A stretch of 23,530 bases of DNA from assembly GCA_964455095.1 (NCBI GenBank), contig CAYVUV010000401.1:1-23530 (forward strand). Direction: 5' to 3'. Source of the DNA: CAYVUV01 sp964455095. GTDB lineage: Bacteria; Desulfobacterota; Binatia; HRBIN30; CADEER01. Positions 14,755 to 22,106 of the stretch are shown in pieces; positions within the stretch are counted from its first letter, which is position 1; every line of letters starts with the position of its first letter. The notes beneath the pieces were generated by a model. It saw only the letters and a list, made by a program, of their open reading frames with translations. It ran no database searches and was not told the DNA's origin. The translations under genes and the position numbers were made by a program.

Positions 14755-15105
14755 ATGGCTTTCGTCGTGGGAACAGCAAACGAATTGTTGCGCAACATCA
14801 TCCGAAGTATCGACAAGAGAACAGACTACTCCACTTCCGTGGTCGACGGTGAGCGGCCCGGCATTGCCGTCAACCTGACGCTGCGCAAGCGCAGCGCGAC
14901 CGTGACCATTCCCGCCGAGGATCTCGAGGCGGCAGCTGAGAGCACCATTCGACGCTCGCAGATTCGCACCGCGATCAAGCAGGCGATCCACCGCATGACC
15001 TTCGAGGGCGTGCCGGTGGCCAGCACCAAGATGCTGCGCGGCAAGACCACCGAGGGTGGGTTCTTCCGCTTGCAGCAAAGCGGCAACCGCGGGGGTCGGC
15101 GCTAA
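14755..15105 (+). CDS. Small conserved-looking protein of unknown function
   Basis: 116 aa from the ATG at 14755, fixed by AAAGGAGG at 14743-14750 just upstream; the longer frame to 14638 overlaps the promoter and is rejected. There is no signal peptide, membrane segment or cysteine. The N-terminus is helical (ANELLRNIIRSID), followed by alternating strands (SVVDGERPGIAVNLTLRKRSATVTIP), two helices (DLEAAAESTIRRSQIRTAIKQAIHRM) and a basic tail (GKTTEGGFFRLQQSGNRGGRR). The charge is strongly positive, so nucleic-acid binding is possible but unproven. A strong promoter-like sequence and a good ribosome binding site suggest it is well expressed. The mla operon begins 219 bases downstream. Confidence 0.7.
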   Translation: MAFVVGTANELLRNIIRSIDKRTDYSTSVVDGERPGIAVNLTLRKRSATVTIPAEDLEAAAESTIRRSQIRTAIKQAIHRMTFEGVPVASTKMLRGKTTEGGFFRLQQSGNRGGRR

Positions 15106-15113
15106 AGCCGACC
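15094..15113 (+). terminator. Hairpin spanning the stop codon of the small unknown gene
   Basis: GGTCGGC (15094-15100) and GCCGACC (15107-15113) form a perfect 7-bp stem whose 6-base loop contains the TAA stop. No T-tract follows. A second pairing, AACGGGGG (15121-15128) with CCCCCGTT (15164-15171), lies just downstream. Together they may end or slow transcription before the mla genes. Confidence 0.4.
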
Positions 15114-15324
15114 GAACGGCAACGGGGGCGTCGCGGGGCCGCTTCGATCAGCAGCCCCGTTTCCCCCCGTTCCGGCACCCGCCGCCGTGCGGGCCCAGGC
15201 GCCCGCCCCCGCCTCCGGACGCTGCGACGTGCGGATCGCAATCGACGCCGGTTACCCTGAGACCGGGTTGCGGTCTTGTCAAAAACCGGCTTCTATCGTC
15301 GAGACGCTGAGCACCGCCGCACAC

Positions 15325-16149
15325 ATGGATTCGAACGCATCCGACCCCGACGCCCACATCGCCTTCGACTCCGTGAGCATGGCCTTCGCCGGCCGGCGGG
15401 TCTTCGACGGGCTGTCGTGCCGATTCCCGCGCGGCAAGATCTCGGTCATTCTCGGCGGCAGCGGTTCCGGTAAGAGCACGCTGCTGCGCCTGATCGGCGG
15501 GCTGGTGCGGCCGCGCGCGGGAGTCATCTCGGTCGACGGACAGGACATCACACGACTCTCCGAGCGCGAGATGTACGGCGTGCGCGCCAAGCTCGGCATG
15601 ATGTTTCAGCACGGGGCGCTGCTCGACTCGATGACCGTGTTCGAGAACCTGGCGTTTCCGCTGCACGAACACACGCGGCTCGGCGCCGACGAGATCGCCG
15701 CCGCGGTGCACGATCGCCTCAAGGCCGTCGGGCTGTCGGACGTCGACCCCCTGCTGCCGAGCCAACTGTCGGGCGGCATGGTGAAGCGCGTCGCCCTGGC
15801 GCGCGCGATCATCATGCAGCCGACGATCTTGCTGTGCGACGAACCGTTCTCCGGCCTCGATCCGATTTCGACCCGGCGCATCGAGGCGCTGCTGGTCGAC
15901 ATCAACCGCCGCTTCGGCATGACCATGGTCGTGGTCTCGCACCACATCCGGTCGACGATGCGGATGGCGGAGCGCGTGCTGGTCCTGCTGCCGGACGGGG
16001 CTGTCGAAGGCACGCCGGCGGAATTGCAGGCCAGCCCCGACCGCCGCATTGCCACCTTCCTCGCCGAGGACGTCGACGAGACCACGGCGCTGGCCGGCGA
16101 GGCGGTCGAGGTCCTGCCGGGACGGGCCGCGCACGGTGCGACATGGTAA
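15325..16149 (+). CDS. mlaF: Mla-type phospholipid ABC transporter ATP-binding protein
   Basis: The ATPase of the inner-membrane MlaFED complex, which moves phospholipids between the inner membrane and periplasmic carriers to keep the outer membrane asymmetric. 274 aa from the ATG at 15325; the frame runs back to 15187 but that part has no ABC homology. Walker A is GGSGSGKST (44-52), the Q-loop glutamine is in MMFQHGALLDSMTVFENLAFPL (Gln95), the signature is LSGGM (148-152), Walker B is ILLCDEPFSGLD (168-179), and the switch histidine is in VVVSHH (His206). LSGGMVKRVALARAI and HGALLDS are typical of the Mla/Mkl subgroup. Its stop overlaps the mlaE start (ATGGTAA), so the two are translationally coupled. 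No strong ribosome binding site precedes it. Confidence 0.95.
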   Translation: MDSNASDPDAHIAFDSVSMAFAGRRVFDGLSCRFPRGKISVILGGSGSGKSTLLRLIGGLVRPRAGVISVDGQDITRLSEREMYGVRAKLGMMFQHGALLDSMTVFENLAFPLHEHTRLGADEIAAAVHDRLKAVGLSDVDPLLPSQLSGGMVKRVALARAIIMQPTILLCDEPFSGLDPISTRRIEALLVDINRRFGMTMVVVSHHIRSTMRMAERVLVLLPDGAVEGTPAELQASPDRRIATFLAEDVDETTALAGEAVEVLPGRAAHGATW

Positions 16150-16919
16150 CGCTGCTGCGCGATCTCGGCTGGACGGTCCTGCGCTTCACCGAAGAGCTCG
16201 GTCGTGTGGCGACCTTTGCCGCCAGCATCGGGCGCAGTGTCGTGACGCCGCCGATCCGCTTTCGCCCCTTCGTCGACGAGCTGTTCAAGCTCGGCGTGCT
16301 GTCGCTGATCATCATCTGCGTCTGCGGCACCGCCGTCGGCGCGGTGCTCGGGCTGCAGGGCTACAACACCCTTGCCCGCTTTGGCGCCACCAACTCGCTC
16401 GGCGCGGTGGTCGGGCTCAGCCTGGTGCGCGAGCTGGGGCCGGTGCTGACCGCCCTGCTGGCCACCGGGCGGGCGGGCTCGGCGACCACCGCCGAGATCG
16501 GCACCATGGTCGCCACCGAGCAACTCGACGGCCTGCGCATGATGTCGGTCGACCCCATCCACTTCGTTGTCAGCCCCAAGGCGCTGGCGATGATCGCGGT
16601 GATGCCGCTGCTGTCGGCGCTGTTCATCGTCTTCGGCCTCTTCGGCGGCTACCTGATCGGCGTCAGCTTGATGGGCGTCGATGCCGGCAGCTACATGACC
16701 AGCCTGGAGTCGGCGGTCGACTTCACCGACGACATCCTCGGCAGCCTGTTGAAGGCGCTCGTGTTCGGCGTCCTTGTCGGCCTCATCGCCACCTATCGCG
16801 GCTACACCAGCGCGCCCACTTCGGCGGGTGTCAGCGCCGCCACGACGTCGACCGTGGTCATCTCATCGGTCAGCATTCTGATCGTCGACTACTTCATCAC
16901 CGCCTTGTGGGGAGTGTGA
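16143..16919 (+). CDS. mlaE: Mla-type phospholipid ABC transporter permease
   Basis: 258 aa. The start ATG at 16143 overlaps mlaF by 7 bases. It is the integral membrane subunit of MlaFEDB. A first amphipathic helix (LGWTVLRFTEELGRVATFAA) is followed by about five hydrophobic segments. Family signatures are present: LGLQGYNTLARFGA, GLSLVRELGPVLTALLATGRAGSATTAEIGTM with the coupling-helix region, and EQLDGLRMMSVDPIHFVVSPKALA. The final helix is VVISSVSILIVDYFITALWG. It belongs to the MlaE/TGD1 family. mlaD follows after 4 bases. Function is confident. Confidence 0.95.
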   Translation: MVTLLRDLGWTVLRFTEELGRVATFAASIGRSVVTPPIRFRPFVDELFKLGVLSLIIICVCGTAVGAVLGLQGYNTLARFGATNSLGAVVGLSLVRELGPVLTALLATGRAGSATTAEIGTMVATEQLDGLRMMSVDPIHFVVSPKALAMIAVMPLLSALFIVFGLFGGYLIGVSLMGVDAGSYMTSLESAVDFTDDILGSLLKALVFGVLVGLIATYRGYTSAPTSAGVSAATTSTVVISSVSILIVDYFITALWGV

Positions 16920-16923
16920 CGAT

Positions 16924-17406
16924 ATGACCCGATCTCCGACACGCGATTTCGTCGTCGGCCTGTTCGTGCTCATCGGGCTCGGCGCCGTCGCGTATCTTTC
17001 GCTGAGCGTCGCCGGCGGCTCCTATTCCGGACCCACCGGGTTGACGCTGTTCGCCGCCTTCGACGAGATCGGCGGTCTCAAGCCGCGCGCCCCGGTGGTG
17101 ATCTCGGGGGTCAAAGTCGGGCAGGTCGGCGCCATCACGCTCAACGACGGCTACCGCGCCCGCGTCGAGCTGCGCCTGCAGGACGACTTGAAGCTGCCGG
17201 TCGACACCTCCGCATCCATCGTCACCTCCGGCGTGCTCGGCGACCGCTACGTCTCCCTCCAACTCGGCGGCGAAGAGGAGGTGCTCAAATCGGGCGACGA
17301 AATCACCTTCGTCGAGTCCGCCGTCATCCTCGAACGCCTGATCGGAAAGTTCATTCACAATGCCGACATCACCAAGGACAAAGACGACGCCGACAAAGCG
17401 CAGTGA
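16924..17406 (+). CDS. mlaD: Mla-type MCE-domain substrate-binding protein
   Basis: 160 aa. One N-terminal membrane anchor (residues ~9-30, FVVGLFVLIGLGAVAYLSLSVA) is followed by a single MCE domain (about 38-118): LTLFAAFDEIGGLKPRAPVVISGVKVGQVGAI, then the ring-forming C-terminal region with SGVLGDRYVSLQLGG. MlaD forms a periplasmic hexamer that hands lipids between the permease and MlaC. It is a little shorter than the E. coli protein, mainly in the C-terminal tail, which here is a charged KDKDDADK stretch. It is 4 bases after mlaE and 1 base before the mlaA start. Confidence 0.95.
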   Translation: MTRSPTRDFVVGLFVLIGLGAVAYLSLSVAGGSYSGPTGLTLFAAFDEIGGLKPRAPVVISGVKVGQVGAITLNDGYRARVELRLQDDLKLPVDTSASIVTSGVLGDRYVSLQLGGEEEVLKSGDEITFVESAVILERLIGKFIHNADITKDKDDADKAQ

Positions 17407-17407
17407 C

Positions 17408-18157
17408 ATGCGCCGCCGCTCGCCCGCTTGCGCCGTGCTGGCGTTGGCATTGTTGGTCGGCGGCTGCGCGGCGCGTCAACCCGGCGCCGCCAACGACCCG
17501 ATCGAGCCGTTCAATCGCAAGATCTTCTGGTTCAACGACACGCTCGACGTATACGTGCTCGAGCCGGTGGCCAAGGGCTGGGACTTCATCGCCCCCGACG
17601 CCGTGCAGCGGGCGCTGCGCAACTTCTTCGGCAACCTCGAGTTCCCGGTCGTGCTGGTCAACGACGTGCTGCAGGGCAAGCCGCTCGACGCAGTCACCGA
17701 CGTCGGCCGCTTCGCGGTCAACACCACCGCCGGCGTGCTCGGATTCTTCGACCCCGCCACCGGCTGGGGACTGGAAGCCAACAACGAGGACACCGGGCAG
17801 ACGTTCGGCTGGTGGGGCATCCCGCCCGGGCCCTATCTGGTGTTGCCGTTCTTCGGCCCGTCCAACCCGCGCGACGCCATCGGCCGCGTCGGCGACTCGG
17901 CGCTGCGCGTCTACTCCTACTTCGCCCCCATCTACGTCAGCCTCGGCGTCAACGCGGTCGATGTGATCAACCTGCGCGCCCTGTACCTGCAGGAGGTGGC
18001 GGACGCCAAAGAAGCCGCAGTTGACTACTACGCCTTCGTTCGCGATGCATATACGCAGCGGCGCGCGCGGCTGGTCAGCGACAGCGCCGCGATGAGCAAG
18101 GAAGAAGAAGAGGACCTCTATGGCACAACCGACGACGCACCAGCCGATGAGCAATGA
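17408..18157 (+). CDS. mlaA: Outer-membrane lipoprotein MlaA (VacJ)
   Basis: 249 aa from the ATG at 17408, one base after the mlaD stop. The longer frame from 17360 would put 16 Thr/Lys-rich residues before the signal sequence and is rejected. The lipoprotein signal LALALLVGGC gives Cys20 as the lipidated residue. The MlaA core is obvious: DPIEPFNRKIFWFNDTLDVYVLEPVAKGWD, FFGNLEFPVVLVNDVLQGK, GRFAVNTTAGVLGFFDPAT, EDTGQTFGWWGIPPGPYLVLPFFGPSNPRDAIG. It has the acidic C-terminal tail seen in many homologues. MlaA removes mislocalised phospholipid from the outer leaflet and passes it to MlaC. Its coding end overlaps mlaC by 38 bases. Confidence 0.95.
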   Translation: MRRRSPACAVLALALLVGGCAARQPGAANDPIEPFNRKIFWFNDTLDVYVLEPVAKGWDFIAPDAVQRALRNFFGNLEFPVVLVNDVLQGKPLDAVTDVGRFAVNTTAGVLGFFDPATGWGLEANNEDTGQTFGWWGIPPGPYLVLPFFGPSNPRDAIGRVGDSALRVYSYFAPIYVSLGVNAVDVINLRALYLQEVADAKEAAVDYYAFVRDAYTQRRARLVSDSAAMSKEEEEDLYGTTDDAPADEQ

Positions 18158-18779
18158 GCGAGGTCGCCGCTGGCGGGCTGCCGCGATCGCCCTGGTACTC
18201 AGTGCGGCGCTGGCTCTCCCCAGTCACGCGGCCGTAGCGGACGAAGACCCCAAGGCGGTGGTCGACGCCACCGCCACTGCGGTGTTGAAGGTGCTGCGCG
18301 ATAAGAGCCTGCCGCGGCCGGAGAAGCAGAAGCGCATCGAGGACATCGTCTATGAGCGCATCGACTTCCCCACCCTGTCGCGCCTCGTCATGGCGCGCAA
18401 TTGGAGTCGCTTGAACGCGACGCAGCAGGCCGAGTTCCTGCAAGAATTCAAGAAGCACCTCTCGGTCACCTACGGCGACAACATCGACAACTACAAGAAC
18501 GAATCGCTCGAGATTCTCGGCGAGCGCGAGGAAGCGCGCGGCGATCGCACGGTGCACAGCAAGATTCTGCGCGGCGATGCGGCGAGCAACGTCCTGGTCG
18601 ACTATCGCTTGCGCCAGAAGGACGGCCAGTGGCGGATCATCGACGTGATCGTCGAGGGCGTCAGCATGGTGGCCAACTTCCGCTCGCAGTTCCAGGAGAT
18701 CATGGCCAATGGCGGCGCGGACAAGCTGCTGCAGCTGTTGCGCGAGAAGAACGCGCGCGGCGAGCCGCTCAAGTCGTAG
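18120..18779 (+). CDS. mlaC: Periplasmic phospholipid carrier MlaC (Ttg2D/Tgt2 family)
   Basis: 219 aa from the ATG at 18120, preceded by AGAGGA; an alternative ATG at 18147 has a poorer upstream sequence. The signal peptide is AAAIALVLSAALALPSHA, cut near residue 37. The mature protein has the MlaC pattern: KAVVDATATAVLKVLRDKS, RIEDIVYERIDFPTLSRLVMARNWSRLNATQQAEFLQEFKKHLSVTYGDNIDNY, then the strand region VLVDYRLRQKDGQWRIIDVIVEGVSMVANFRSQFQEIM. It ferries lipids between MlaA in the outer membrane and MlaD in the inner membrane. The 38-base overlap with mlaA implies coupled translation. No mlaB (STAS) gene follows. Confidence 0.95.
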   Translation: MAQPTTHQPMSNERGRRWRAAAIALVLSAALALPSHAAVADEDPKAVVDATATAVLKVLRDKSLPRPEKQKRIEDIVYERIDFPTLSRLVMARNWSRLNATQQAEFLQEFKKHLSVTYGDNIDNYKNESLEILGEREEARGDRTVHSKILRGDAASNVLVDYRLRQKDGQWRIIDVIVEGVSMVANFRSQFQEIMANGGADKLLQLLREKNARGEPLKS

Positions 18780-18812
18780 GCGGGCCCGCGGCGCGCGCCG
18801 GCGGGTCGCGCC

Positions 18813-19082
18813 GTGACGGGCACGCAGCCGTTCACGCCCGACGACGCCTATTGCGTCTACTGCCACGCGCCAGCCGCCGGATCGTGCGCGGTCTGCGCCG
18901 CCCTCTGCTGCGCGGACTGTGTCGAGCTGGTCGGCGGCATCACCGTCCCGCGCGCCACCTGCCACAACTGCCTCGCCGCCGGCCACGCCCCCGCCGGCAT
19001 CGGTCTCTTCCTGCGCCGCAGTGCCGTCGTCGCCGCCATGATTGCCGCCGTGCTGGCGCTGCTGATCTACTTCGCCGTCTGA
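18813..19082 (+). CDS. Zinc-finger (B-box/ribbon-like) miniprotein with C-terminal membrane anchor
   Basis: 89 aa from a GTG, 33 bases after mlaC. Nine cysteines lie in the first 53 residues: CVYC (14-17, followed by His18), CAVC (25-28), CCADC (32-36) and CHNC (50-53), with extra His at 51 and 58. This suits two cross-braced zinc sites of the B-box/RING-like type. Residues ~69-88 (SAVVAAMIAAVLALLIYFAV) form one membrane helix ending at the C-terminus, so the finger should face the cytoplasm. I infer a membrane-bound adaptor; its partner is unknown. The start is weak because no good ribosome binding site is visible, but the Cys pattern makes coding very likely. It may be part of the mla transcript. 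Confidence 0.75.
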   Translation: MTGTQPFTPDDAYCVYCHAPAAGSCAVCAALCCADCVELVGGITVPRATCHNCLAAGHAPAGIGLFLRRSAVVAAMIAAVLALLIYFAV

Positions 19083-19162
19083 ACGACCCGTCGCCGCCGA
19101 CCTTCGTTTGACCTCACCTGGGGGTCGGATTAGATTTCGCCGGTCAGGCAGCAGGAGGGGCA

Positions 19163-19552
19163 GTGTTCACGTCCGAATCCACCACCCGAGGCATCCGCAT
19201 CCGCGTCCAGTCGAGCTACGTGCCCGAGCGCTCGCAGCCCGACCGCAATCAATGGTTCTTCATTTACAACGTCGAGATCGCCAACGTCGGAGCCGAAACC
19301 GCCCAGCTCGTCAGCCGGCACTGGATCATCACCGACGCCAACGGCGCCGTGCAGGAGGTCAAGGGTCCGGGCGTGGTCGGCAAGCAGCCGGTGCTGCAAC
19401 CCGGCCAGTCGTTCGAGTATACCTCCGCCTGTCCGCTCGAGACCGCCTTCGGCACCATGCACGGCACCTACCAGATGGTGACGCGCGACGGCCAGCAGTT
19501 CGACGCCGAGATCGGGGCCTTCTCCCTCGGCGAGCCGCACGCCATCAACTAA
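19163..19552 (+). CDS. apaG: ApaG family protein
   Basis: 129 aa from a GTG preceded by GGAGGGG. It covers the whole ApaG domain (Fn3-like beta sandwich): TRGIRIRVQSSYVPERSQP, QWFFIYNVEIANVGAETAQLVSRHWIITDANG, VQEVKGPGVVGKQPVLQPGQSFEYTSACPLETAFGTMHGTYQMV and FDAEIGAFSL. ApaG is linked to magnesium/cobalt handling in enterobacteria and is related to domains of F-box proteins; its biochemical role is unsettled. It is followed after 30 bases by a SLOG-like gene and preceded by the Zn-finger miniprotein, all on the mla strand. Confidence 0.95.
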   Translation: MFTSESTTRGIRIRVQSSYVPERSQPDRNQWFFIYNVEIANVGAETAQLVSRHWIITDANGAVQEVKGPGVVGKQPVLQPGQSFEYTSACPLETAFGTMHGTYQMVTRDGQQFDAEIGAFSLGEPHAIN

Positions 19553-19582
19553 GCTGCGCGACGCGCGTGAAAGGACCCAGCG

Positions 19583-20131
19583 ATGAAAGCCAGTGAATGC
19601 GTGCTGTACAGCGGCGGCTTGAAGGGCGCCGAGGCGGCGTTCGGCGCCGCCGCCGAGCGCCACGGCGTCGAGGAAGTGAACTTCACTTTCGAGGGCCGCG
19701 AGCTCGAGCGCACGCGCGGCGTGCGCACGCTGACGCACGCCGAGCTGCTGCAAGGCGACGTCAGCCTGGCCTACGTCTCCCAGCTCATGCACCGGCGGTA
19801 CCCCGACACCGACTACATCAAGAAGGTGCTGCAGAGCATCTGGCACCAGGTCAACAACGCGCAGGAGATCTACGTCGTCGGCGCCGTCAAGGACGACGGC
19901 ACGGTGATGGGCGGTACCGGCTGGGGGGCGGAGTTCGCCAAGCTGTGCAACAAGCCGCTGTTCGTCTTCGATCAGGAGCAAGACGGCTGGCGGCACTGGA
20001 GCGGCAGCAGCTGGAGCGCGGGCGAGCCGACCATCACGCACCCGCACTTCGCCGGCACCGGCACGCGCTTCCTGCGCGACAACGGCCGCGCCGCAATCGA
20101 CGCCTTGTTCGCGCGCTCGTTCCCGCGCTGA
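19583..20131 (+). CDS. Probable SLOG-like Rossmann nucleotide-binding protein
   Basis: 182 aa from an ATG with AAAGGA upstream. It starts with a strand-glycine motif, CVLYSGGLKGAEAAFGAAAERHG, and has EEVNFTFEGRE, then EIYVVGAVKDDGTVMGGTGWGAEFAKLCNKPLFVFDQ, and finally FAGTGTRFLRDNGRAAIDALF. The GGTGWGAE stretch resembles the PGGxGT(x)nE signature of the LOG/DprA (SLOG) superfamily, which binds nucleotide-derived ligands. That assignment is my inference; no catalytic function can be stated. It has no membrane segment or signal. It ends 9 bases from the convergent di-iron protein gene, with no terminator visible in that gap. Confidence 0.65.
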   Translation: MKASECVLYSGGLKGAEAAFGAAAERHGVEEVNFTFEGRELERTRGVRTLTHAELLQGDVSLAYVSQLMHRRYPDTDYIKKVLQSIWHQVNNAQEIYVVGAVKDDGTVMGGTGWGAEFAKLCNKPLFVFDQEQDGWRHWSGSSWSAGEPTITHPHFAGTGTRFLRDNGRAAIDALFARSFPR

Positions 20132-20140
20132 GCGTGCCGC

Positions 20141-21241
20141 CTACTGCAGCTCGCCGAGCACCCAGGCCGCCGTGTCCTCGGGCAGGTCGGGAACATAGCG
20201 CAGGAACTCCTCGACGTTCGCGCCGACCAGGTTGCTGCTCAGGTTTTCGCGCAGAAACTCGTGGTAGCCGGCGGCGATGCGGTCGCTCAGCAAGCCGCAG
20301 CGCTTGACCGTCGGCACCACGAAGCCCTGCACCGGACCGAGCCGGCGCCCCTTCTCAAAGTCGCGCGTCAGCTCCTCGCGCTCGTTGCGCAGGCAGGTGA
20401 CCAGCGCCGCCGCGTCGATGCCGATCTCGCTCCAGATCTGCAGGATGGCGCTGAACAACGTGTGCTGGTTGCGGTTGTCGATCAGCGTGCGCGCCGCCTC
20501 GAGGGCAAAGTCCTCGAGCTCGACGCGCTGCGCCGCGCTCAGCTGCGGCACGCAGCGCTCGACGTACTGGACGCCGTAGGCGTGATGGCGCGATTCGTCG
20601 CGCGCGACGTAGGTGAGCAGGTCCTTGAGCAGCGGCTCCTCGGTCAGGTTGCGCATCTCGCGGAAGCTGTACAGCGCTAGACCCTCGACGACGATCTGCA
20701 TGCCGACCAGCTTCTTCAACCAGTCGTCGGTCTGCAGCGTCGCGTCGAGAATCGTCTTCAGCGGCGTCGCGATCGGCCGCACCTCGTCGAGCTTGTTGAT
20801 GTACTTGGCGAACACCTCGACGTGGCGCGCCTCGTCCATGGTCTGCGTCGCGGCGTAGAACTTGGCGTCGGTATGCGGCACCGCGTTGACCAGCTGCGCC
20901 GCCACCATCAGCGCCCCCTGCTCGCCGTGCAGGAAGTTGCTGAGGCGAAACGAGGCCACGCGCCGCGTCGCCAGCCAGCGCGTCTCCTCGTCGAGCGAGC
21001 GCCAGTACGACGTCTTCTCGATCGGCACCGCCGCCCCCAGCGGCGTCGTCCCGAACAGCGCCTGATCGATCGGCCGATCCCAATCGAGATCGCGCTCGGC
21101 CACCCACTGCGCCTCGGTCGCCTTGACGTACAGCCGCCGCAGCTCGTCGACCTCCGGCTCGTAGTTCCACTGGTAGACGACCTTCATCGCCGTATCGAGA
21201 TCGGGCTCCTGCGTCGCAGTCTTGAGGGCAAACTCGCTCAT
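20141..21241 (-). CDS. Ferritin-like di-iron carboxylate protein (putative oxygenase)
   Basis: 366 aa. It contains a complete four-helix-bundle di-iron set: Glu107 (NFLHGEQGAL), Glu137 and His140 (TMDEARHVEVF), Glu186 (QIVVEGLALYSF), and Glu216 with His219 (ARDESRHHAYG). The E...ExxH...E...ExxH order and spacing are those of ferritin-like di-iron oxidases and oxygenases (RNR-R2, AurF and acyl-desaturase relatives), and the length favours an oxygenase over an iron store. The N-terminal WVAERDLDWDRPIDQ segment is typical of a deltaproteobacterial/mycobacterial group of such proteins, from memory. The start is one base after the GntR regulator stop, with GGGAG upstream, so the pair is an operon. 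The substrate is unknown; a hydroxylation or desaturation role controlled by the GntR ligand is inferred. Confidence 0.8.
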   Translation of the reverse strand: MSEFALKTATQEPDLDTAMKVVYQWNYEPEVDELRRLYVKATEAQWVAERDLDWDRPIDQALFGTTPLGAAVPIEKTSYWRSLDEETRWLATRRVASFRLSNFLHGEQGALMVAAQLVNAVPHTDAKFYAATQTMDEARHVEVFAKYINKLDEVRPIATPLKTILDATLQTDDWLKKLVGMQIVVEGLALYSFREMRNLTEEPLLKDLLTYVARDESRHHAYGVQYVERCVPQLSAAQRVELEDFALEAARTLIDNRNQHTLFSAILQIWSEIGIDAAALVTCLRNEREELTRDFEKGRRLGPVQGFVVPTVKRCGLLSDRIAAGYHEFLRENLSSNLVGANVEEFLRYVPDLPEDTAAWVLGELQ

Positions 21242-21242
21242 C

Positions 21243-22067
21243 TCACGCTCCCTTCACCGGCCCGCGGCGCGGGTGGTTGTCCGCGGTGCTCTTGGCTTTT
21301 CGCTTCTTGCTCGGGGCGGCCTCGGCGCCCGTCACCGGCCGACCGGTCGCGCCCTCCCCCATGGTCTCGATCAGTCGGCGCACCGCCGCCAGCGCGGCCT
21401 GCGGGCGCCCGGCATCCATTGCCGCCAGACTGTCGTCGATGATCGACACGATGTGGCCCGGGTCGCGGCGCAGGCGCCGGCGCGCTTCGCGCAGCGGCTC
21501 CGAGGCGAGCAGGGTGCGCGCCCGGCGCGCCAGCATCTGCCAGACCCGGTTGCCGGTCATGTCCGACAGCAGCACCAACACGTCGCGCGCCGCCGCAAAG
21601 CGGCTCTCGCGCTCGCGCCCGGTATCCGCCAACACCTCGCGCAGCGCCCGCAGCGCCGCGAGCTGCGGCGGCCGGCGGCGCTCAAGGGCGAGCCGCGCCA
21701 TCTCGAACAGCAGCGGCATCATCACTTCCATGACCTCGCCCAGCATCCGCTGGTCGAGCCGCCCGCCGTGGAAGACCATCGGCGCCAACACCTCGAACGA
21801 CGCCTCGGTCAGCGGCTGCACGGTGGCGCCGTCGCCCTGGCGCACGGCGACCAGCCCGAGGCCTTCGAGGACCTTCATCGCCTCGCGAATCGAGGTCCGG
21901 TTGACCTCGAACCGCTCGGCCAGCTCGCGCTCCGGCGGCAGCTTCTGCCCGCTGGCGAAGGCGCCGTCGAGAATCGCGTCGCGCAACTGCTCGGCGATAG
22001 CCTCGTGCACGCGCCGCCGCGAAGGCGGGTGAAACGGAATCGCACTGAGACGGCTGACGGCGGCCAT
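21243..22067 (-). CDS. FadR-subfamily GntR transcriptional regulator
   Basis: 274 aa from the ATG at 22067. The reading frame runs on upstream through the MFS gene, but a promoter lies directly in front of this ATG. The winged-helix DNA-binding domain is clear: HEAIAEQLRDAILDGAFASGQKLPPERELAERFEVNRTSIREAMKVLEGLGLVAVRQGDG (21-80). Residues ~100-235 form the helical FCD/FadR-type ligand domain, with acidic and arginine-rich helices. A Lys/Arg-rich tail follows (GAEAAPSKKRKAKS). FadR-type members sense acyl-CoA or small carboxylates; the ligand here is unknown. A TGGT-N3-ACCA site lies in its own promoter, which implies autorepression. It is co-transcribed with the di-iron protein and divergent from an MFS transporter. 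Confidence 0.9.
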   Translation of the reverse strand: MAAVSRLSAIPFHPPSRRRVHEAIAEQLRDAILDGAFASGQKLPPERELAERFEVNRTSIREAMKVLEGLGLVAVRQGDGATVQPLTEASFEVLAPMVFHGGRLDQRMLGEVMEVMMPLLFEMARLALERRRPPQLAALRALREVLADTGRERESRFAAARDVLVLLSDMTGNRVWQMLARRARTLLASEPLREARRRLRRDPGHIVSIIDDSLAAMDAGRPQAALAAVRRLIETMGEGATGRPVTGAEAAPSKKRKAKSTADNHPRRGPVKGA

Positions 22068-22077
22068 GATTCGTCCG

Positions 22078-22106
22078 GTTATCCAGTGGTCCAACCAATT
22101 TGTCAA
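22078..22106 (-). promoter_or_regulatory. Promoter of the GntR/di-iron operon
   Basis: On the minus strand the -35 is TTGACA (22106-22101, perfect consensus), then a 17-base spacer, then GATAAC (22083-22078) as -10. Transcription should start near 22071, only about 4 bases before the ATG at 22067, which fits the lack of a Shine-Dalgarno there. Confidence 0.7.
22087..22097. promoter_or_regulatory. FadR-family GntR operator in the promoter spacer
   Basis: TGGTCCAACCA is a TGGT-N3-ACCA dyad, the conserved core of FadR/PdhR/LldR-type operators. It sits wholly inside the 17-base -35/-10 spacer of the GntR promoter (22084-22100), where a bound regulator would block RNA polymerase. It is also ~160 bases before the divergent MFS start. 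Confidence 0.7.

Noticed and set aside
15187..15324. Upstream start for mlaF
   Set aside because: The extra 46 residues have no ABC homology and overlap a hairpin-rich spacer.
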